Shown here one piece after another: positions 18,277 to 27,688 of a DNA stretch of 45,486 bases; the stretch's first letter is position 1, and every line of letters starts with the position of its first letter. This DNA is from Paeniroseomonas aquatica (GTDB lineage: Bacteria > Pseudomonadota > Alphaproteobacteria > Acetobacterales > Acetobacteraceae). The DNA is taken from assembly GCF_030409335.1 (NCBI RefSeq), contig NZ_JAUFPN010000194.1, positions 1 through 45,486 on the forward strand. The letters run 5' to 3'. The notes beneath the pieces were generated by a model that worked only from the letters and a program-made list of their open reading frames with translations, was not told where the DNA came from and made no database searches. A program made the position numbers and the translations under genes.

Positions 18277-18749
18277 TCTGCGTTCTCTCCCGGCAGCCCG
18301 GCGAGCAGCCGGGTCACGTCGTAGTCCATTACCGCCTCCCCCCGCTGGTTGGCCACCCGCACCGCGCAGGCAACGACAGCCCGGCCGCCGCGGGAGGTCG
18401 GCCGCACCCCGGTCACCTCCACCTCGGCATGGATGGTATCGCCGACCCGCACCGGCGCCTTCGGCCGGATATGGGTCTCGAGCAGCGCCAGCCCGGTGCC
18501 ATGCACCATGCCCCGCAGCAGCATCCCCTCGATCAGCGCATGGGTCAGCGCCGCCGGCACCGGCCGGGCGCCGAGCGCGCCGGCATGGGTGGCATCGACG
18601 AACAACGGCTCCTGCATCCCGGTCAGGGCGACGAAGCCCATCAGGTCGTGCTCGGTGACGGTGCGGCCGAAGCTGCGGAAGCGTTGGCCGACGGCCAGTT
18701 GCTGCCAGTAGAGCCCGAGGCCGAGCAGGGGCGGGGTCGGGTCCGGCAT
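18273..18749 (-). CDS. MaoC family dehydratase (hot-dog fold)
   Basis: A 158-aa hot-dog protein. The early block VGQRFRSFGRTVTEHDLMGFVALTG and the later RPKAPVRVGDTIHAEVEVTGVRPTSRGG match MaoC-like enoyl hydratases. The usual hydratase Asp/His pair is not complete (DLMGF..TGMQEPLFVD), so activity is uncertain. It is the first gene of a leftward two-gene operon with the Bug receptor. A second MaoC-type gene lies 1.2 kb to the right behind the MFS gene. Confidence 0.82.
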   Translation of the reverse strand: MPDPTPPLLGLGLYWQQLAVGQRFRSFGRTVTEHDLMGFVALTGMQEPLFVDATHAGALGARPVPAALTHALIEGMLLRGMVHGTGLALLETHIRPKAPVRVGDTIHAEVEVTGVRPTSRGGRAVVACAVRVANQRGEAVMDYDVTRLLAGLPGENAE

Positions 18750-18851
18750 GGGCGTCTCCTATAACCACCCAGGCTCCGCGCCCCTGGCGTGCCTGTCAAC
18801 GCGGCGCCCCGGCTTGACGCACCGCAGCATGCGGTCCCCTATCGGCCACCC

Positions 18852-20000
18852 ATGATTCCCATACCCCTCTTCGCTCTGGCCGGATTCACCACCGGCTCCG
18901 GGATGCGCATGCTCGACCCGCTGCTGCCGCTGATCGCGGCCGGGCTCGGCATCACCGTCTCCCAGGCGACCGCCGTCATCGCCGGCTTCGTGCTGCCCTA
19001 TGGGCTGGTGCAGCTGGTCGCCGGACCCTTGGGCGACCGGCTGGGCAAGGTGCGGATCGCCTGCTTCGCGGTGCTGCTCTATGGGCTCGGCCTGCTCGGC
19101 AGCGGCTTCGCCACCGGGCTGCCGACGCTGGTGCTGCTGCGCGCCTGGTCCGGCTGCTTCGCCGGCGCCGTCATCCCGCTGCTGATGGCGCATATCGCCG
19201 ACAGCGTGCCCTATGCCGAGCGCCAGGTGGCGATCAGCCGCTTCCTCACCGGCATGGTCATGGCCCAGCTCATCACCGGCCCGGTCTGCGGCGTGGTGGC
19301 CGAGGCGGCGGGCTGGCGCATGCCCTTCCTGCTGCTCGGCGCCCTGGCCCTCGGCGTGGGCGGCATCCTCGCCTGGAAGCTCGGCGGCAACCTCTGGCGC
19401 CGCCCGGAGGATGCCGCCGCCGGCCGCGGCATGGCCGCCTATGTGGACCTGCTGCACCGGCCGATCGGCCGTTGGATGATGGGCGTTGCCTTCCTCGACG
19501 GCTTCCTGCTGTTCGGCGGCGCCTTCCCCTTCGTCGGCTCCTTCCTCATCGAGGAGTTCGGCCGCAACGCCGCGCAATCCGGGCTGGTGGTCGCCGGCTT
19601 CGGCATCGGCGCCTTCGCCTATACCCGCGGCGCCCGCGCCCTGCTGCGCCGCTTCGGCGAGGGCGGGCTGCTGGCGATCGGCGGGCTCGGCTGCGCCGGC
19701 TGCCTCGCGGTGCTGGCGCTGGCCACCGGCTGGCCGATGGTGGCGGCGGTGCAGGTGGTGCTGGGCCTCGGCTTCTACATGTTCCACGGGGTGCTGCAGA
19801 CCCGGGCGACCGAGGCGCTGCCGGAGGCCCGCGGCACCGCGGTCGGCGCCTTCGCCCTGGCCTTGTTCCTCGGCCAGAGTGCAGGATCGCTCGCCTTCGG
19901 GCTGGGGCTGGCGGTCATCGGCTATCGCGGGGACTTCGCCCTGGCGGCCTTCGGCGTGCTGGCCCTGACCGTGTACGCCAGGCGAGGAGTGCGGGCATGA
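18852..20000 (+). CDS. MFS transporter
   Basis: A 382-aa inner-membrane transporter with about twelve hydrophobic segments; the first runs from PIPLFALAGFTTGSG. The loop after the second segment, AGPLGDRLGKVRIA, is the MFS motif between helices 2 and 3. ATG 18852 is chosen over the upstream ATG 18789, which would add a Pro-rich hydrophilic tail. The last codons overlap the following MaoC gene (ATGA). The substrate could be a drug or a sugar-type compound; nothing in the sequence decides. Confidence 0.88.
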   Translation: MIPIPLFALAGFTTGSGMRMLDPLLPLIAAGLGITVSQATAVIAGFVLPYGLVQLVAGPLGDRLGKVRIACFAVLLYGLGLLGSGFATGLPTLVLLRAWSGCFAGAVIPLLMAHIADSVPYAERQVAISRFLTGMVMAQLITGPVCGVVAEAAGWRMPFLLLGALALGVGGILAWKLGGNLWRRPEDAAAGRGMAAYVDLLHRPIGRWMMGVAFLDGFLLFGGAFPFVGSFLIEEFGRNAAQSGLVVAGFGIGAFAYTRGARALLRRFGEGGLLAIGGLGCAGCLAVLALATGWPMVAAVQVVLGLGFYMFHGVLQTRATEALPEARGTAVGAFALALFLGQSAGSLAFGLGLAVIGYRGDFALAAFGVLALTVYARRGVRA

Positions 20001-20443
20001 CGGAGCTGTACCTCGAGGATTTCACCCCCGGCCAGGTCTTCCACTCCGGGCGCCTGCGGGTCACGGCCGAGGCGATCGTCGCCTATGCCGCCGAGTTCGA
20101 CCCGCAGCCCTTCCACCTCGATGACGCGGCGGCGCACGGCACCATGTTCGGCGGCCTGGCCGCCAGCGGCTGGCACACCGCGGCGCTGACCATGAAGCTG
20201 CTGGTCGGCAGCCCCTTCCGCCCCCGCGGCGGCATCATCGGCGGCGGGATGGAGGAGCTGCGCTGGCCCCGCCCGCTGCGCCCGGGCGACGAGATCCGGG
20301 TCGAGATCGAGGTGCTGGAGGTCCGCCCGAGCAAGACCCGGCCGCAGCAGGGCATGCTGCGGGTCCGCTGCACCACCCTGAACCAGGATGGGCAGCCGGT
20401 GCAGGTGATCGTGCCGAACCTGGTGGTGCCGCGGCGGCCCTAG
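19997..20443 (+). CDS. MaoC family dehydratase
   Basis: A 148-aa hot-dog protein with the full MaoC pattern: EDFTPGQVFHSGRLRVTAEAI, then AAEFDPQPFHLDDAAA, holding the catalytic Asp and His (FDPQPFH), and GGLAASGWHTAAL. The later block RPGDEIRVEIEVLEVRPSKTRPQQG is also typical. It likely hydrates an enoyl-CoA. Its ATG lies inside the end of the MFS gene, so the two are coupled. It converges with the AtzH-like gene with a 4-bp overlap. Confidence 0.9.
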   Translation: MTELYLEDFTPGQVFHSGRLRVTAEAIVAYAAEFDPQPFHLDDAAAHGTMFGGLAASGWHTAALTMKLLVGSPFRPRGGIIGGGMEELRWPRPLRPGDEIRVEIEVLEVRPSKTRPQQGMLRVRCTTLNQDGQPVQVIVPNLVVPRRP

Positions 20444-20841
20444 AGGGGCTCCGCCAACATGCTCACATGCGCCGCCACCACCTTCCACCCGGCCTCGGTC
20501 CGCACCCAGCTCTGGCTCTGCCGGCCGCGCCGGCCGTCGCCCAGCAGCACGTATTCGGTATTCGCCGTGGCGAAGTCCCGGCCGAAACTCGTGATGATGG
20601 TCTTCTCCAGCCGCCGCGCGCGGGAGGCATGCTGCGCCGGCGTCCGCCCCGCCCGGAAGGCGGCGATGGCGGCATGGCCGTACAGGTTCTCCCCCACGCC
20701 GTAGCGGAGCGTCAGCGGGTTGTCCCAGAAGCTGTCGTCCAGCACCGCCACGTCGTTCGCATCCAGCCCGGCGTCGTAGCGCTCGAAGGCGGCGCGGACC
20801 TCGGCCACCACCTCGGGAATGTTCAGCTCCAGCATCCTCAA
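20440..20841 (-). CDS. AtzH-like / HpxZ family protein (DUF3225)
   Basis: A 133-aa NTF2-like protein. The pattern PEVVAEVRAAFERYDAGLDANDVAVLDDSFWDNP and TLRYGVGENLYGHAAIAAFRAGR is the DUF3225 signature, found in HpxZ of oxalurate use and in AtzH-type proteins. ATG 20841 overlaps the stop of the amidase gene; ATG 20835 would be two codons shorter. Pairing with an amidase-signature gene is the usual context and suggests breakdown of a urea-like or amide compound (inference). Confidence 0.85.
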   Translation of the reverse strand: MRMLELNIPEVVAEVRAAFERYDAGLDANDVAVLDDSFWDNPLTLRYGVGENLYGHAAIAAFRAGRTPAQHASRARRLEKTIITSFGRDFATANTEYVLLGDGRRGRQSQSWVRTEAGWKVVAAHVSMLAEPL

Positions 20842-22010
20842 CCCTCCAGCGCGCGGGCGATGGCCACCAGCCGCTCATCGCCGCCGCGCCAGGCGATGAT
20901 CGACAACCCGATCGGCTTGCCGGCCATCTCCCCCAGCGGCAGGTTCAGCTGCGGCAGTCCCGCATGCCCGGCGAAGGAGGTCAGCAGCCCCAGCCGGTCC
21001 GAGTAGGCGTCGATCATGTGCAGCGGCATGTCCGCCCGCGGCGCGGTATAGGGCGTGGTCGGCATGCAGAGGATGGCGCCGCCCTCCAGCAAGGCACGGG
21101 CGCGGTCGCGCACCCTCTCCCGCACCACCTGCGCCACCGCCGTCTGCGCCGGGGTGATGGCCGAGGCGGCCGCCAGATTGCGCCCGACGTTGAAGGCGAA
21201 GCAGGGGTTCACCGCGTCGATCCAGGGCTGGAAGGTCTTCCAGGTCTCGCCCCGCTGCAGCACCCCGCGCTGGTCCATCCAGGCCGCCAGCTCGCCCTGG
21301 CCGAGCGACATCCGCACTGTCTCCCCGCCAAGCACCGCCGCCACCCGCGCGACCGCCGGCCGCAGCGCCTCGGCGACGCCGGCATCGCACACGTCGAAGC
21401 AGTCCTCCGCCAGCAGCAGCCTCGCCGGCGCCACCGCGGGAATCGGCACGCCCAGCATCACCTCCGCCACCCGGGCGAAGGTCGCGGCATCGCGGGCGAA
21501 CCAGCCCGGCGTATCGAAGCTCGGCGACTGCGTCACGCCGCCGGCGAAGGAGATCCGCCCATGCGTCGGCCGCAGCCCATACAGCCCGCAGAGGCTCGCC
21601 GGCACCCGGACCGAGCCGCCGCTATCCGTCCCCAGCGCCGTATCGCACAACCCGCCCGCGACGGCGGCCGCCGAGCCGGAGGAGGAGCCCCCCGGCATGC
21701 AGCCCGGCGCGCGGGGATTGTCCGGCGTCCCATAGAACTGGTGGAAGCCGAGGATGCCGAGCGAGATCTCGCAGGAGATGGTCTTGCCGATCAGCTCCGC
21801 CCCGGCATCGAGCAAGGCGCCGACCGCCCAGCTATGCGTCGTCGGCACCGGATGCGTCCGCCCCCAATCCGGGTTGCCGCCGCCGGTCACGTGGCCCGCC
21901 ACGTCGAACAGATCCTTCGCCGCGAAACTCAGCCCGCTCAGCGGCTCGCCCGGCCTGCCCGCGATATGCACCGATGTGCCCGGTACGAAGGCGCCGAAGT
22001 CTTCCCGCAT
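20838..22010 (-). CDS. amidase signature family hydrolase
   Basis: A 390-aa Ser-cisSer-Lys hydrolase of cytosolic amides. The catalytic Lys is in SFAAKDLFD (about residue 32), the cis-Ser in PGGSSSGSAAAVAGG and the nucleophile in GTDSGGSVRVPAS. It is shorter than the usual 450-500 aa amidases, resembling the compact AtzE-like or AMD-like members. The small GatC-like partner AtzG is not seen next to it. It is the first gene of a two-gene operon with the AtzH-like protein, divergent from the reductase at 22122. Confidence 0.9.
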   Translation of the reverse strand: MREDFGAFVPGTSVHIAGRPGEPLSGLSFAAKDLFDVAGHVTGGGNPDWGRTHPVPTTHSWAVGALLDAGAELIGKTISCEISLGILGFHQFYGTPDNPRAPGCMPGGSSSGSAAAVAGGLCDTALGTDSGGSVRVPASLCGLYGLRPTHGRISFAGGVTQSPSFDTPGWFARDAATFARVAEVMLGVPIPAVAPARLLLAEDCFDVCDAGVAEALRPAVARVAAVLGGETVRMSLGQGELAAWMDQRGVLQRGETWKTFQPWIDAVNPCFAFNVGRNLAAASAITPAQTAVAQVVRERVRDRARALLEGGAILCMPTTPYTAPRADMPLHMIDAYSDRLGLLTSFAGHAGLPQLNLPLGEMAGKPIGLSIIAWRGGDERLVAIARALEG

Positions 22011-22121
22011 CGCATTGTCTCCCTGAGGTGCCGTTGCCTAGGGCAAACCCGGCTCGCATACTTCCTGCAGGGATGATGCCAGCCGGGGACGCGGCGCCAA
22101 GGTGGAACACCGGAGAGGCGC

Positions 22122-23111
22122 ATGAAGGTCTGTATCTATGGCGCCGGCGCGGTCGGCTGCTATTTGGCCGGGCGGCTGCATCGCGGCGGCGCGCAGGTCT
22201 CCGTCGTCGCCCGCGGCGCCAACCTCGCCGCCATCCGCGAGCGGGGAATCACGGTCGAGACCCCGGCGCGGCGCTGGCAGTCGCCCGTGGCGGCCTCGGA
22301 CGACCCGGCCGCGCTCGGCCCGCAGGATGCGGTGATCGTCGCGGTGAAGGCCCCCGCGCTTCCCGCCATCGCGCCCGGGCTTGCCCAGTTGCTGGGCGAC
22401 GGAACGCCGGTTGCCTTCGTCATGAACGGCATCCCCTGGTGGTACTTCGCCCACCACGGCGGCCCGATGGACGGCCGCCGCCTGCCGCGGATCGACCCCG
22501 GGGATGCCATGTGGACCACCGTCGGCCCCGACCGCGCCCTGGGCGGCGTCATCCTCGCCTCCTGCGACCTGGTGGCGCCGGGCGAGGTGCATGTCGAGAC
22601 GCCGAAATCCACGCTCTACCTGGGCGAGCCCGCCGGCGGCACCGCCCGGGCCGAGGCGCTGGCCGCCCTGCTGCGCGACGACGACTTCACGGTGGCCGCC
22701 GTCGCCGATATCCGCCAGGCGATCTGGGCGAAGCTGCAGATGAACCTCTGCTCCGGCCTCTTCGGCTGCCTCTCGAACAGGGCGCCGAGCGCCACCTTCC
22801 ACATCCCCGCCGTCGCCGAGGCGGTGCGCCGGGTCGCCGCCGAGGCCGGCGCCATCGCCGCCGCCATGGGCCACCCGACGCAATTCGACGCCGAGGCGAA
22901 CATCGCCCGGGCGACGAAGCAGGTGCACCGTTCCAGCATCGTGCAGGACCTCGACGCCGGGCGGCCGATGGAATTCCACCCGACCTTCGGCACGCCGCAG
23001 GAGTGCGCCAGGATGATGGGCGTGCCGACCCCGACGATGGACCTGCTGATCGCCCTGGTCGAAGCCCGGGCCCGCGCGGCCGGCGCCTATCCGACGGAGA
23101 CACAAGCATGA
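22122..23111 (+). CDS. 2-dehydropantoate 2-reductase family protein
   Basis: A 329-aa NADPH-dependent reductase. It has the Rossmann start MKVCIYGAGAVGCYLAGRL, the catalytic-Lys region AIWAKLQMNLCSG, and EFHPTFGTP near the end. Family members reduce ketopantoate in pantothenate synthesis, but catabolic relatives exist. The stop overlaps the start of a flavin monooxygenase gene, an arrangement that points to a degradation pathway rather than coenzyme A synthesis (inference). The symbol panE is therefore not assigned. Confidence 0.85.
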   Translation: MKVCIYGAGAVGCYLAGRLHRGGAQVSVVARGANLAAIRERGITVETPARRWQSPVAASDDPAALGPQDAVIVAVKAPALPAIAPGLAQLLGDGTPVAFVMNGIPWWYFAHHGGPMDGRRLPRIDPGDAMWTTVGPDRALGGVILASCDLVAPGEVHVETPKSTLYLGEPAGGTARAEALAALLRDDDFTVAAVADIRQAIWAKLQMNLCSGLFGCLSNRAPSATFHIPAVAEAVRRVAAEAGAIAAAMGHPTQFDAEANIARATKQVHRSSIVQDLDAGRPMEFHPTFGTPQECARMMGVPTPTMDLLIALVEARARAAGAYPTETQA

Positions 23112-24412
23112 CCCAGCGCCGGATGCACCTGGTCGCCTACCTGAAGACCGGCCCGACCGCCAACCACCCCGGCGCCTGGCGCCACCCCGAAGCCGACCTC
23201 GACGACATCTTCGAGCCCGCCCGCTACGAGCACATCGCCCGCGTCCTGGAGGCCGCCTGCTTCGATGCCTGCTTCTTCGCCGATACCTTCGGCCTGCCGG
23301 ATATCCACGGCGGCAATTTCGACGCCTACCTCAGGCTCGGCGGCCAGATCAGCTACCTCGACCCGCTGATGATCCTGCCGCAGATGGCGCGGGTGACGCG
23401 GCACCTCGGCCTCGGCGCCACCCTCTCGACCACCTTCAGCAATCCCTATTACCTCGCCCGCACCCTGGCCTCGCTCGACATGGTGACCAAGGGCCGCGCC
23501 GCCTGGAACGTGGTGACCTCGGCCACCGACCTCGAGGCCCGCAATTTCGGCATGGACGGCATCCCGCCGAAGGACCAGCGCTACGACCGCGGCGACGAGG
23601 TGCTCGAGGCCTGCACCGCCCTCTGGGACAGCTGGGACGACGACCCCTTCGTCCTGGACCGGGAGAAGGGCGTCTTCATCGACCCCGCCAAGGTCCGCTA
23701 CACCGACTTCGCGGGCCGCTTCGTCCGCAGCCGCGGCCCGCTGTCGATCCCGCGCACGCCGCAGGGCCGCCCGGTCTTCCTGCAGGCCGGGGCCTCGGAG
23801 CGCGGCCGCGAATTCGCCGCGCGCTGGGCGGAGATGATCTTCTGCACGCCGCACAGCAAGGCCGACACCATCGCCTTCCACGACGACATCAAGTCCCGCC
23901 TGGCGCGGCACGGCCGCCCGCCGGAGGCCTGCAAGGTGCTGCCCTCCTTCGCCGTGGTGGTCGGCGAGACCGAGGCGATCGCCCAGGAGAAATACGCCTA
24001 CCTGCAGTCGCTGATCGACCCCGAGGCCCAGCGCATGCTGAATTCCAGCCTGATCGGCGCCGACCTCACGCGGCACCAGACCGCCGAGGAGGTCGCCAGG
24101 GCCCAGGGCAACCAGGGCATCTCCGGCTCGCACGACCGGGTGCTGCAGCTGATGGCGCAGGAGAAGCTCAGCTTCGCCGAGGCCGCCAGCAAGCCGCGCG
24201 ACCTGCTGGTCGGCACCGGCGAGGGCATCGCCGACCAGCTCGAGGACTACTTCACCGCCGGCGCCTGCGACGGCTTCATCATCTGGCCGACCGTCTTCCC
24301 CCGCATGTTCGAGGATTTCTGCCGCCACGTGGTGCCGGTGCTGCAGCGGCGCGGCCTGTACCGGACCGAATACCGGGGCGCGACCCTGCGGGAGAACCTG
24401 CGGCGCCCATGA
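23108..24412 (+). CDS. LLM-class flavin-dependent monooxygenase (NtaA/SnaA/DszA type)
   Basis: A 434-aa FMNH2-dependent monooxygenase. It resembles the NtaA/SoxA/DszA branch: MHLVAYLKTGPTANHPGAWRHP at the start, FFADTFGLPD, LGLGATLSTTFSNPYYLARTLASLDM, GRAAWNVVTSATDLEARNFG, and VFLQAGASERGREFAARWAE. Such enzymes cleave C-N or C-S bonds in xenobiotics or chelators with a separate flavin reductase, which is not visible nearby. It overlaps the upstream reductase by four bases, so the two form an operon. The substrate is unknown. Confidence 0.9.
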   Translation: MTQRRMHLVAYLKTGPTANHPGAWRHPEADLDDIFEPARYEHIARVLEAACFDACFFADTFGLPDIHGGNFDAYLRLGGQISYLDPLMILPQMARVTRHLGLGATLSTTFSNPYYLARTLASLDMVTKGRAAWNVVTSATDLEARNFGMDGIPPKDQRYDRGDEVLEACTALWDSWDDDPFVLDREKGVFIDPAKVRYTDFAGRFVRSRGPLSIPRTPQGRPVFLQAGASERGREFAARWAEMIFCTPHSKADTIAFHDDIKSRLARHGRPPEACKVLPSFAVVVGETEAIAQEKYAYLQSLIDPEAQRMLNSSLIGADLTRHQTAEEVARAQGNQGISGSHDRVLQLMAQEKLSFAEAASKPRDLLVGTGEGIADQLEDYFTAGACDGFIIWPTVFPRMFEDFCRHVVPVLQRRGLYRTEYRGATLRENLRRP

Positions 24413-24553
24413 CGGGCATCAATTCCGGGCCCGGCGGCGGAAATCACGCTGGGCAGTGAGCCAGATCACGCTGCGCTCACGTCGCCTGGGCTTCCCTCTC
24501 CTCCGAGGCATGGCGAGGTCGCCATGCCCGCCCCCCCCCGGAGGAGCTTCACC

Positions 24554-25258
24554 ATGCCCCGTGCCATACTGTTCGTCGAAGACGACACCGCGCTGCGCGC
24601 CACCCTGGCCGAACACCTGATGCAGGACGGCGAGTTCGTCACCCAGGAGGCCGGCACCGCCGCCGATGCCGAGGCGATGCTCAGCGCCGGGCAGCCGCGC
24701 TACGACGCGATCCTGCTCGATGTCGGCCTGCCCGACGCCGACGGGCGGGACTTCTGCGCCAAGCTGCGCCGCAGCGGCCACCGGCTGCCGGTCATCATGC
24801 TGACCGGCGCCGATGCGGAGCAGGACGTGATCCGCGGCCTCGATTCCGGCGCCAACGACTACATCGCCAAGCCGTTCCGGCCGGAGATCGTCGTGGCCCG
24901 ACTGCGCGCCCAGCTGCGCGCCTTCGACAGCTCGGACGACGCGACCTTCCGCATCGGCCCCTATACCTTCCGCCCCAGCGCCCGGCAGCTGGTCGATGCC
25001 GCCCGCAACCGCAAGGTCCGGCTGACCGACAAGGAAGCCAGCATCCTGAAATTCCTCTACCGGGCCGGCTCGCGGACCGTGAGCCGCAAGGTGCTGCTGG
25101 ACGAGGTCTGGGGCTACAGCAGCCAGGTCCATACCCACACCCTCGAGACCCATGTCTACCGGCTGCGGCAGAAGATCGAGGTCGACCCGGCGGAGCCGCG
25201 GCTGCTGGTGATGCAGCGCGGCGGCTATGCGCTGCGGGCCGTGCAGGGCGATGCGTGA
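24554..25258 (+). CDS. OmpR-type response regulator
   Basis: A 234-aa two-component regulator. The receiver (residues 1-120) has the acidic pair in VEDD, the phospho-acceptor Asp in ILLDVGLPD, Thr in MLTGAD and Lys in IAKPF. The winged-helix effector follows (FRIGPYTFRP..LTDKEASILKFLYR..VLLDEVWGY..TLETHVYRLRQKIE). GGAGGAG upstream supports ATG 24554. No histidine kinase is adjacent, so it is an orphan regulator here. Confidence 0.93.
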   Translation: MPRAILFVEDDTALRATLAEHLMQDGEFVTQEAGTAADAEAMLSAGQPRYDAILLDVGLPDADGRDFCAKLRRSGHRLPVIMLTGADAEQDVIRGLDSGANDYIAKPFRPEIVVARLRAQLRAFDSSDDATFRIGPYTFRPSARQLVDAARNRKVRLTDKEASILKFLYRAGSRTVSRKVLLDEVWGYSSQVHTHTLETHVYRLRQKIEVDPAEPRLLVMQRGGYALRAVQGDA

Positions 25259-25320
25259 GCCGCCCGCCGCCACGGCCGCCAGCGTGCAGGGCGGGGCCGT
25301 GCAGGGCGGGGGCGGCCGCC

Positions 25321-26271
25321 TCAGCCCTGCCGCTTCGCCTCGATCGCGTCCCAGATCGCCTGCTCGAGGTGCACGCCGTCGAAGCGGGCGATCTCCTGCA
25401 GCCCGGTCGGCGAAGTGACGTTGATCTCGGTCAGGTAGTCGCCGATCACGTCGATGCCGACGAAGATCATGCCGCGCGCCTTCAGCTCCGGCCCGATCCG
25501 GGCGCAGATCTCCCGCTCGCGCGCGGTCAGGGTGGTCCGCTCCGGCCGGCCGCCGACATGCATGTTGCTGCGCGCCTCGCCCGCCGCCGGCACCCGGTTG
25601 ATGGCGCCCATCGGCTCGCCGTCGACCAGGATGATGCGCTTGTCGCCCAGGCGGACCTCCGGGACATAGCGCTGCACCATCAGCGGCTCGCGCGAGCGCT
25701 CGGTGAACATCTCGATCAGTGAGGCGAGGTTGCTGTCGCCGGGCTTGATATGGAAGACCCCGGCGCCGCCGTTGCCGAACAGCGGCTTGACGATGATGTC
25801 GCCGTGCCTCTCCCGGAATTTCAGGATCTGCCGGCGGTCGGCGGTCACCAGCGTCTCCGGCATGAGTTCGGGGAAGTGCAGGACGAAGAGCTTCTCCGGC
25901 GCGTTGCGCACGCTGGCCGGGTCGTTCACCACCAGGGTCTTCGGGTGGATGTGCTCCAGCAGGTGGGTGGCGGTGATGTAGGCCATGTCGAAGGGCGGGT
26001 CCTGCCGCATCAGCACGACGTCGACCGTGGACAGGTCCAGCTCCTCCGGCGGGCCGAAGGCGTAGTGGGCGCCGTGCCGGCGCTCCACCCGCACCGGCTC
26101 GGCATGCGCCACCACCCGGCCGGAGGTCAGGGCCAGGTCCCGCACGTGGTAGTGCCACAGCGCATGGCCGCGGGCCTGGGCCTCCAGCATCAGGGCGAAG
26201 GTGCTGTCGGCGTCGATGTTGATGCCGGCAATGGGGTCCATCTGGACCGCCACCCGCAAGGCGCGCGCCAT
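25321..26271 (-). CDS. gshB: glutathione synthetase
   Basis: Joins gamma-glutamylcysteine and glycine with ATP; an ATP-grasp enzyme of glutathione synthesis in the cytosol. The 316-aa length is standard. Visible blocks are [26 protein letters not shown] at the start, [33 protein letters not shown], the ATP-grasp segment [15 protein letters not shown], and the final [12 protein letters not shown]. No operon partner is obvious; the next gene upstream is 91 bp away on the same strand. Confidence 0.96.
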   Translation of the reverse strand: MARALRVAVQMDPIAGINIDADSTFALMLEAQARGHALWHYHVRDLALTSGRVVAHAEPVRVERRHGAHYAFGPPEELDLSTVDVVLMRQDPPFDMAYITATHLLEHIHPKTLVVNDPASVRNAPEKLFVLHFPELMPETLVTADRRQILKFRERHGDIIVKPLFGNGGAGVFHIKPGDSNLASLIEMFTERSREPLMVQRYVPEVRLGDKRIILVDGEPMGAINRVPAAGEARSNMHVGGRPERTTLTAREREICARIGPELKARGMIFVGIDVIGDYLTEINVTSPTGLQEIARFDGVHLEQAIWDAIEAKRQG

Positions 26272-26362
26272 GGTCGTCTCCCGTTTGGTTCGGCTGCCTC
26301 CGTGCCCCGAACCGGGGGAAAAGGCCAGCCCCTTGCGCGCCCGCCCCGGGCGGCCGTGGCGC

Positions 26363-27214
26363 TCAGTTCAGCCGGTGGCGCAGCTCCTCGACCACCATCC
26401 GCGCCCGGTTGGCGGCCGGGCCGGCCGGGTCCAGCTCGAGCGACTTCTCGAGGCAGGCCAGGGCGGCGCCGATCCGGTCCAGCCGCTGGTTCATCAGCCC
26501 GGCCTCCCGCCACAGCCCGGCCTGGCCGGGGGCGAGGCGGAGCATGTCCTCGGCGCAGGACAGCGCGCCGGGGAGGTCCTGGGCCCGCAGCCGCCGCAGC
26601 TTGAGGTTGTTCTGCAGCCGCAGCAGCACGGCCCGCTTCTCCATCAGCCGCACCAGCCCGGGCCGCAGCTCGGCCTTGTCGCCCTCGATCCGCTTGATCA
26701 GCCCGCGCAGGTCGGGGGCCTGCAGCCCGGTGCCGCCGGCGAAGACGTCGATCAGCGCCTGGCCCCGGCCGCCTTCCACCGCGAGCAGGAAATGCCCCGG
26801 GAAATCCACGCCATGCGCCGCCCAGCCGGCGGCCTCGGCGGCGTGCAGCCAGATCACCCCGAGCGCCACCGGCAGGCCGCGCCGGCGCTCGACCACCCGG
26901 ATGAGGTTGGCGTTGTCGGGGTTCTCGTAGTCCTCGGTATCGCCGGCATAGCCGAAGCGGGCGTGGATCACCTCGGCCAGGACCAGGCGGCGGCGCTCGG
27001 CATCGCCGGCATCGGCCTCCGGGTCGGCCGCGGCGGCGGCGACCATGGCCTGGGCCAGCTCGGACAGGGCGGCGGAGGCGGCCCGCCAATCCGCCTCGGG
27101 CGCATCGATCCGCGCCAATTGCAGCGCCACCGCCGCCAGGTCGATCTCCGCGTCGGGCAATTGCCCCGCGGCGGTCAGGGCGGCACGTGCGTCATCCTGG
27201 GGATTGGAAGCCAT
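26363..27214 (-). CDS. SirB1 family protein (transglutaminase-like with TPR-like tail)
   Basis: A 283-aa protein. The central block [32 protein letters not shown], followed by [10 protein letters not shown] with His, is the SirB1_N/transglutaminase-like signature. The C-terminal part ([36 protein letters not shown]) is TPR-like. Its function is poorly known. ATG 27214 is chosen over the longer frame at 27244 because the extra residues are Arg-rich and unlike the family. It is on the same strand as gshB. Confidence 0.87.
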   Translation of the reverse strand: MASNPQDDARAALTAAGQLPDAEIDLAAVALQLARIDAPEADWRAASAALSELAQAMVAAAAADPEADAGDAERRRLVLAEVIHARFGYAGDTEDYENPDNANLIRVVERRRGLPVALGVIWLHAAEAAGWAAHGVDFPGHFLLAVEGGRGQALIDVFAGGTGLQAPDLRGLIKRIEGDKAELRPGLVRLMEKRAVLLRLQNNLKLRRLRAQDLPGALSCAEDMLRLAPGQAGLWREAGLMNQRLDRIGAALACLEKSLELDPAGPAANRARMVVEELRHRLN

Positions 27215-27285
27215 GGGGGCACTCTCGCCGCGCCGCCGCTGCACTGCAAGACAAAGCGCGGGGCCGGTCCGAGGCGGCGGCGGCC

Positions 27286-27669
27286 TCAGCCGGCCGGCGG
27301 CACCATCCGCCCCAGGCGCCGGCCGCCGAAGAGATGCACGTGGAAATGCGCCACCTCCTGGCCGGCATCCTCGCCCATGTTGGACAGCAGCCGGTAGCCC
27401 CGGTCCTCGAGCCCCAGGTCGCGCGCCACCTTGGCCACCAGCCGCCAGAAGCCGGCGATGGCCGCATTCGATGCCCCCGCATGGAAGTCCGCGGCGCTCA
27501 CCCAGTCCCCCTTGGGGATGACCAGCACGTGCACCGGCGCCTGCGGGGCGATGTCGTGGAAGGCCAGCGCGTGCTCGCTCTCGTCCACCCGCTGGCAGGG
27601 GATCTCGCCGCGCAGGATGCGGGCGAAGATGTTGGCGGGGTCGTAGGGCGGCTTGCCGGAAACGCTCAT
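27286..27669 (-). CDS. HIT family nucleotide-binding protein
   Basis: A 127-aa HIT-domain protein that probably hydrolyses nucleoside phosphoramidates or related nucleotides. The start PANIFARILRGEIPCQRVDE is the usual lead-in, and the HxHxH motif appears as HFHVHLFGG near residue 112. It lies 19 bp downstream of hisE on the same strand, an arrangement often seen next to his genes in Alphaproteobacteria. Confidence 0.93.
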   Translation of the reverse strand: MSVSGKPPYDPANIFARILRGEIPCQRVDESEHALAFHDIAPQAPVHVLVIPKGDWVSAADFHAGASNAAIAGFWRLVAKVARDLGLEDRGYRLLSNMGEDAGQEVAHFHVHLFGGRRLGRMVPPAG

Positions 27670-27688
27670 GGCAGGGTCCCCTTGCAGG

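Noticed and set aside
25243-25312. Repeated GTGCAGGGCG units at the end of the OmpR-type regulator gene
   Set aside because: Three short copies in GC-rich sequence; probably local duplication without function.
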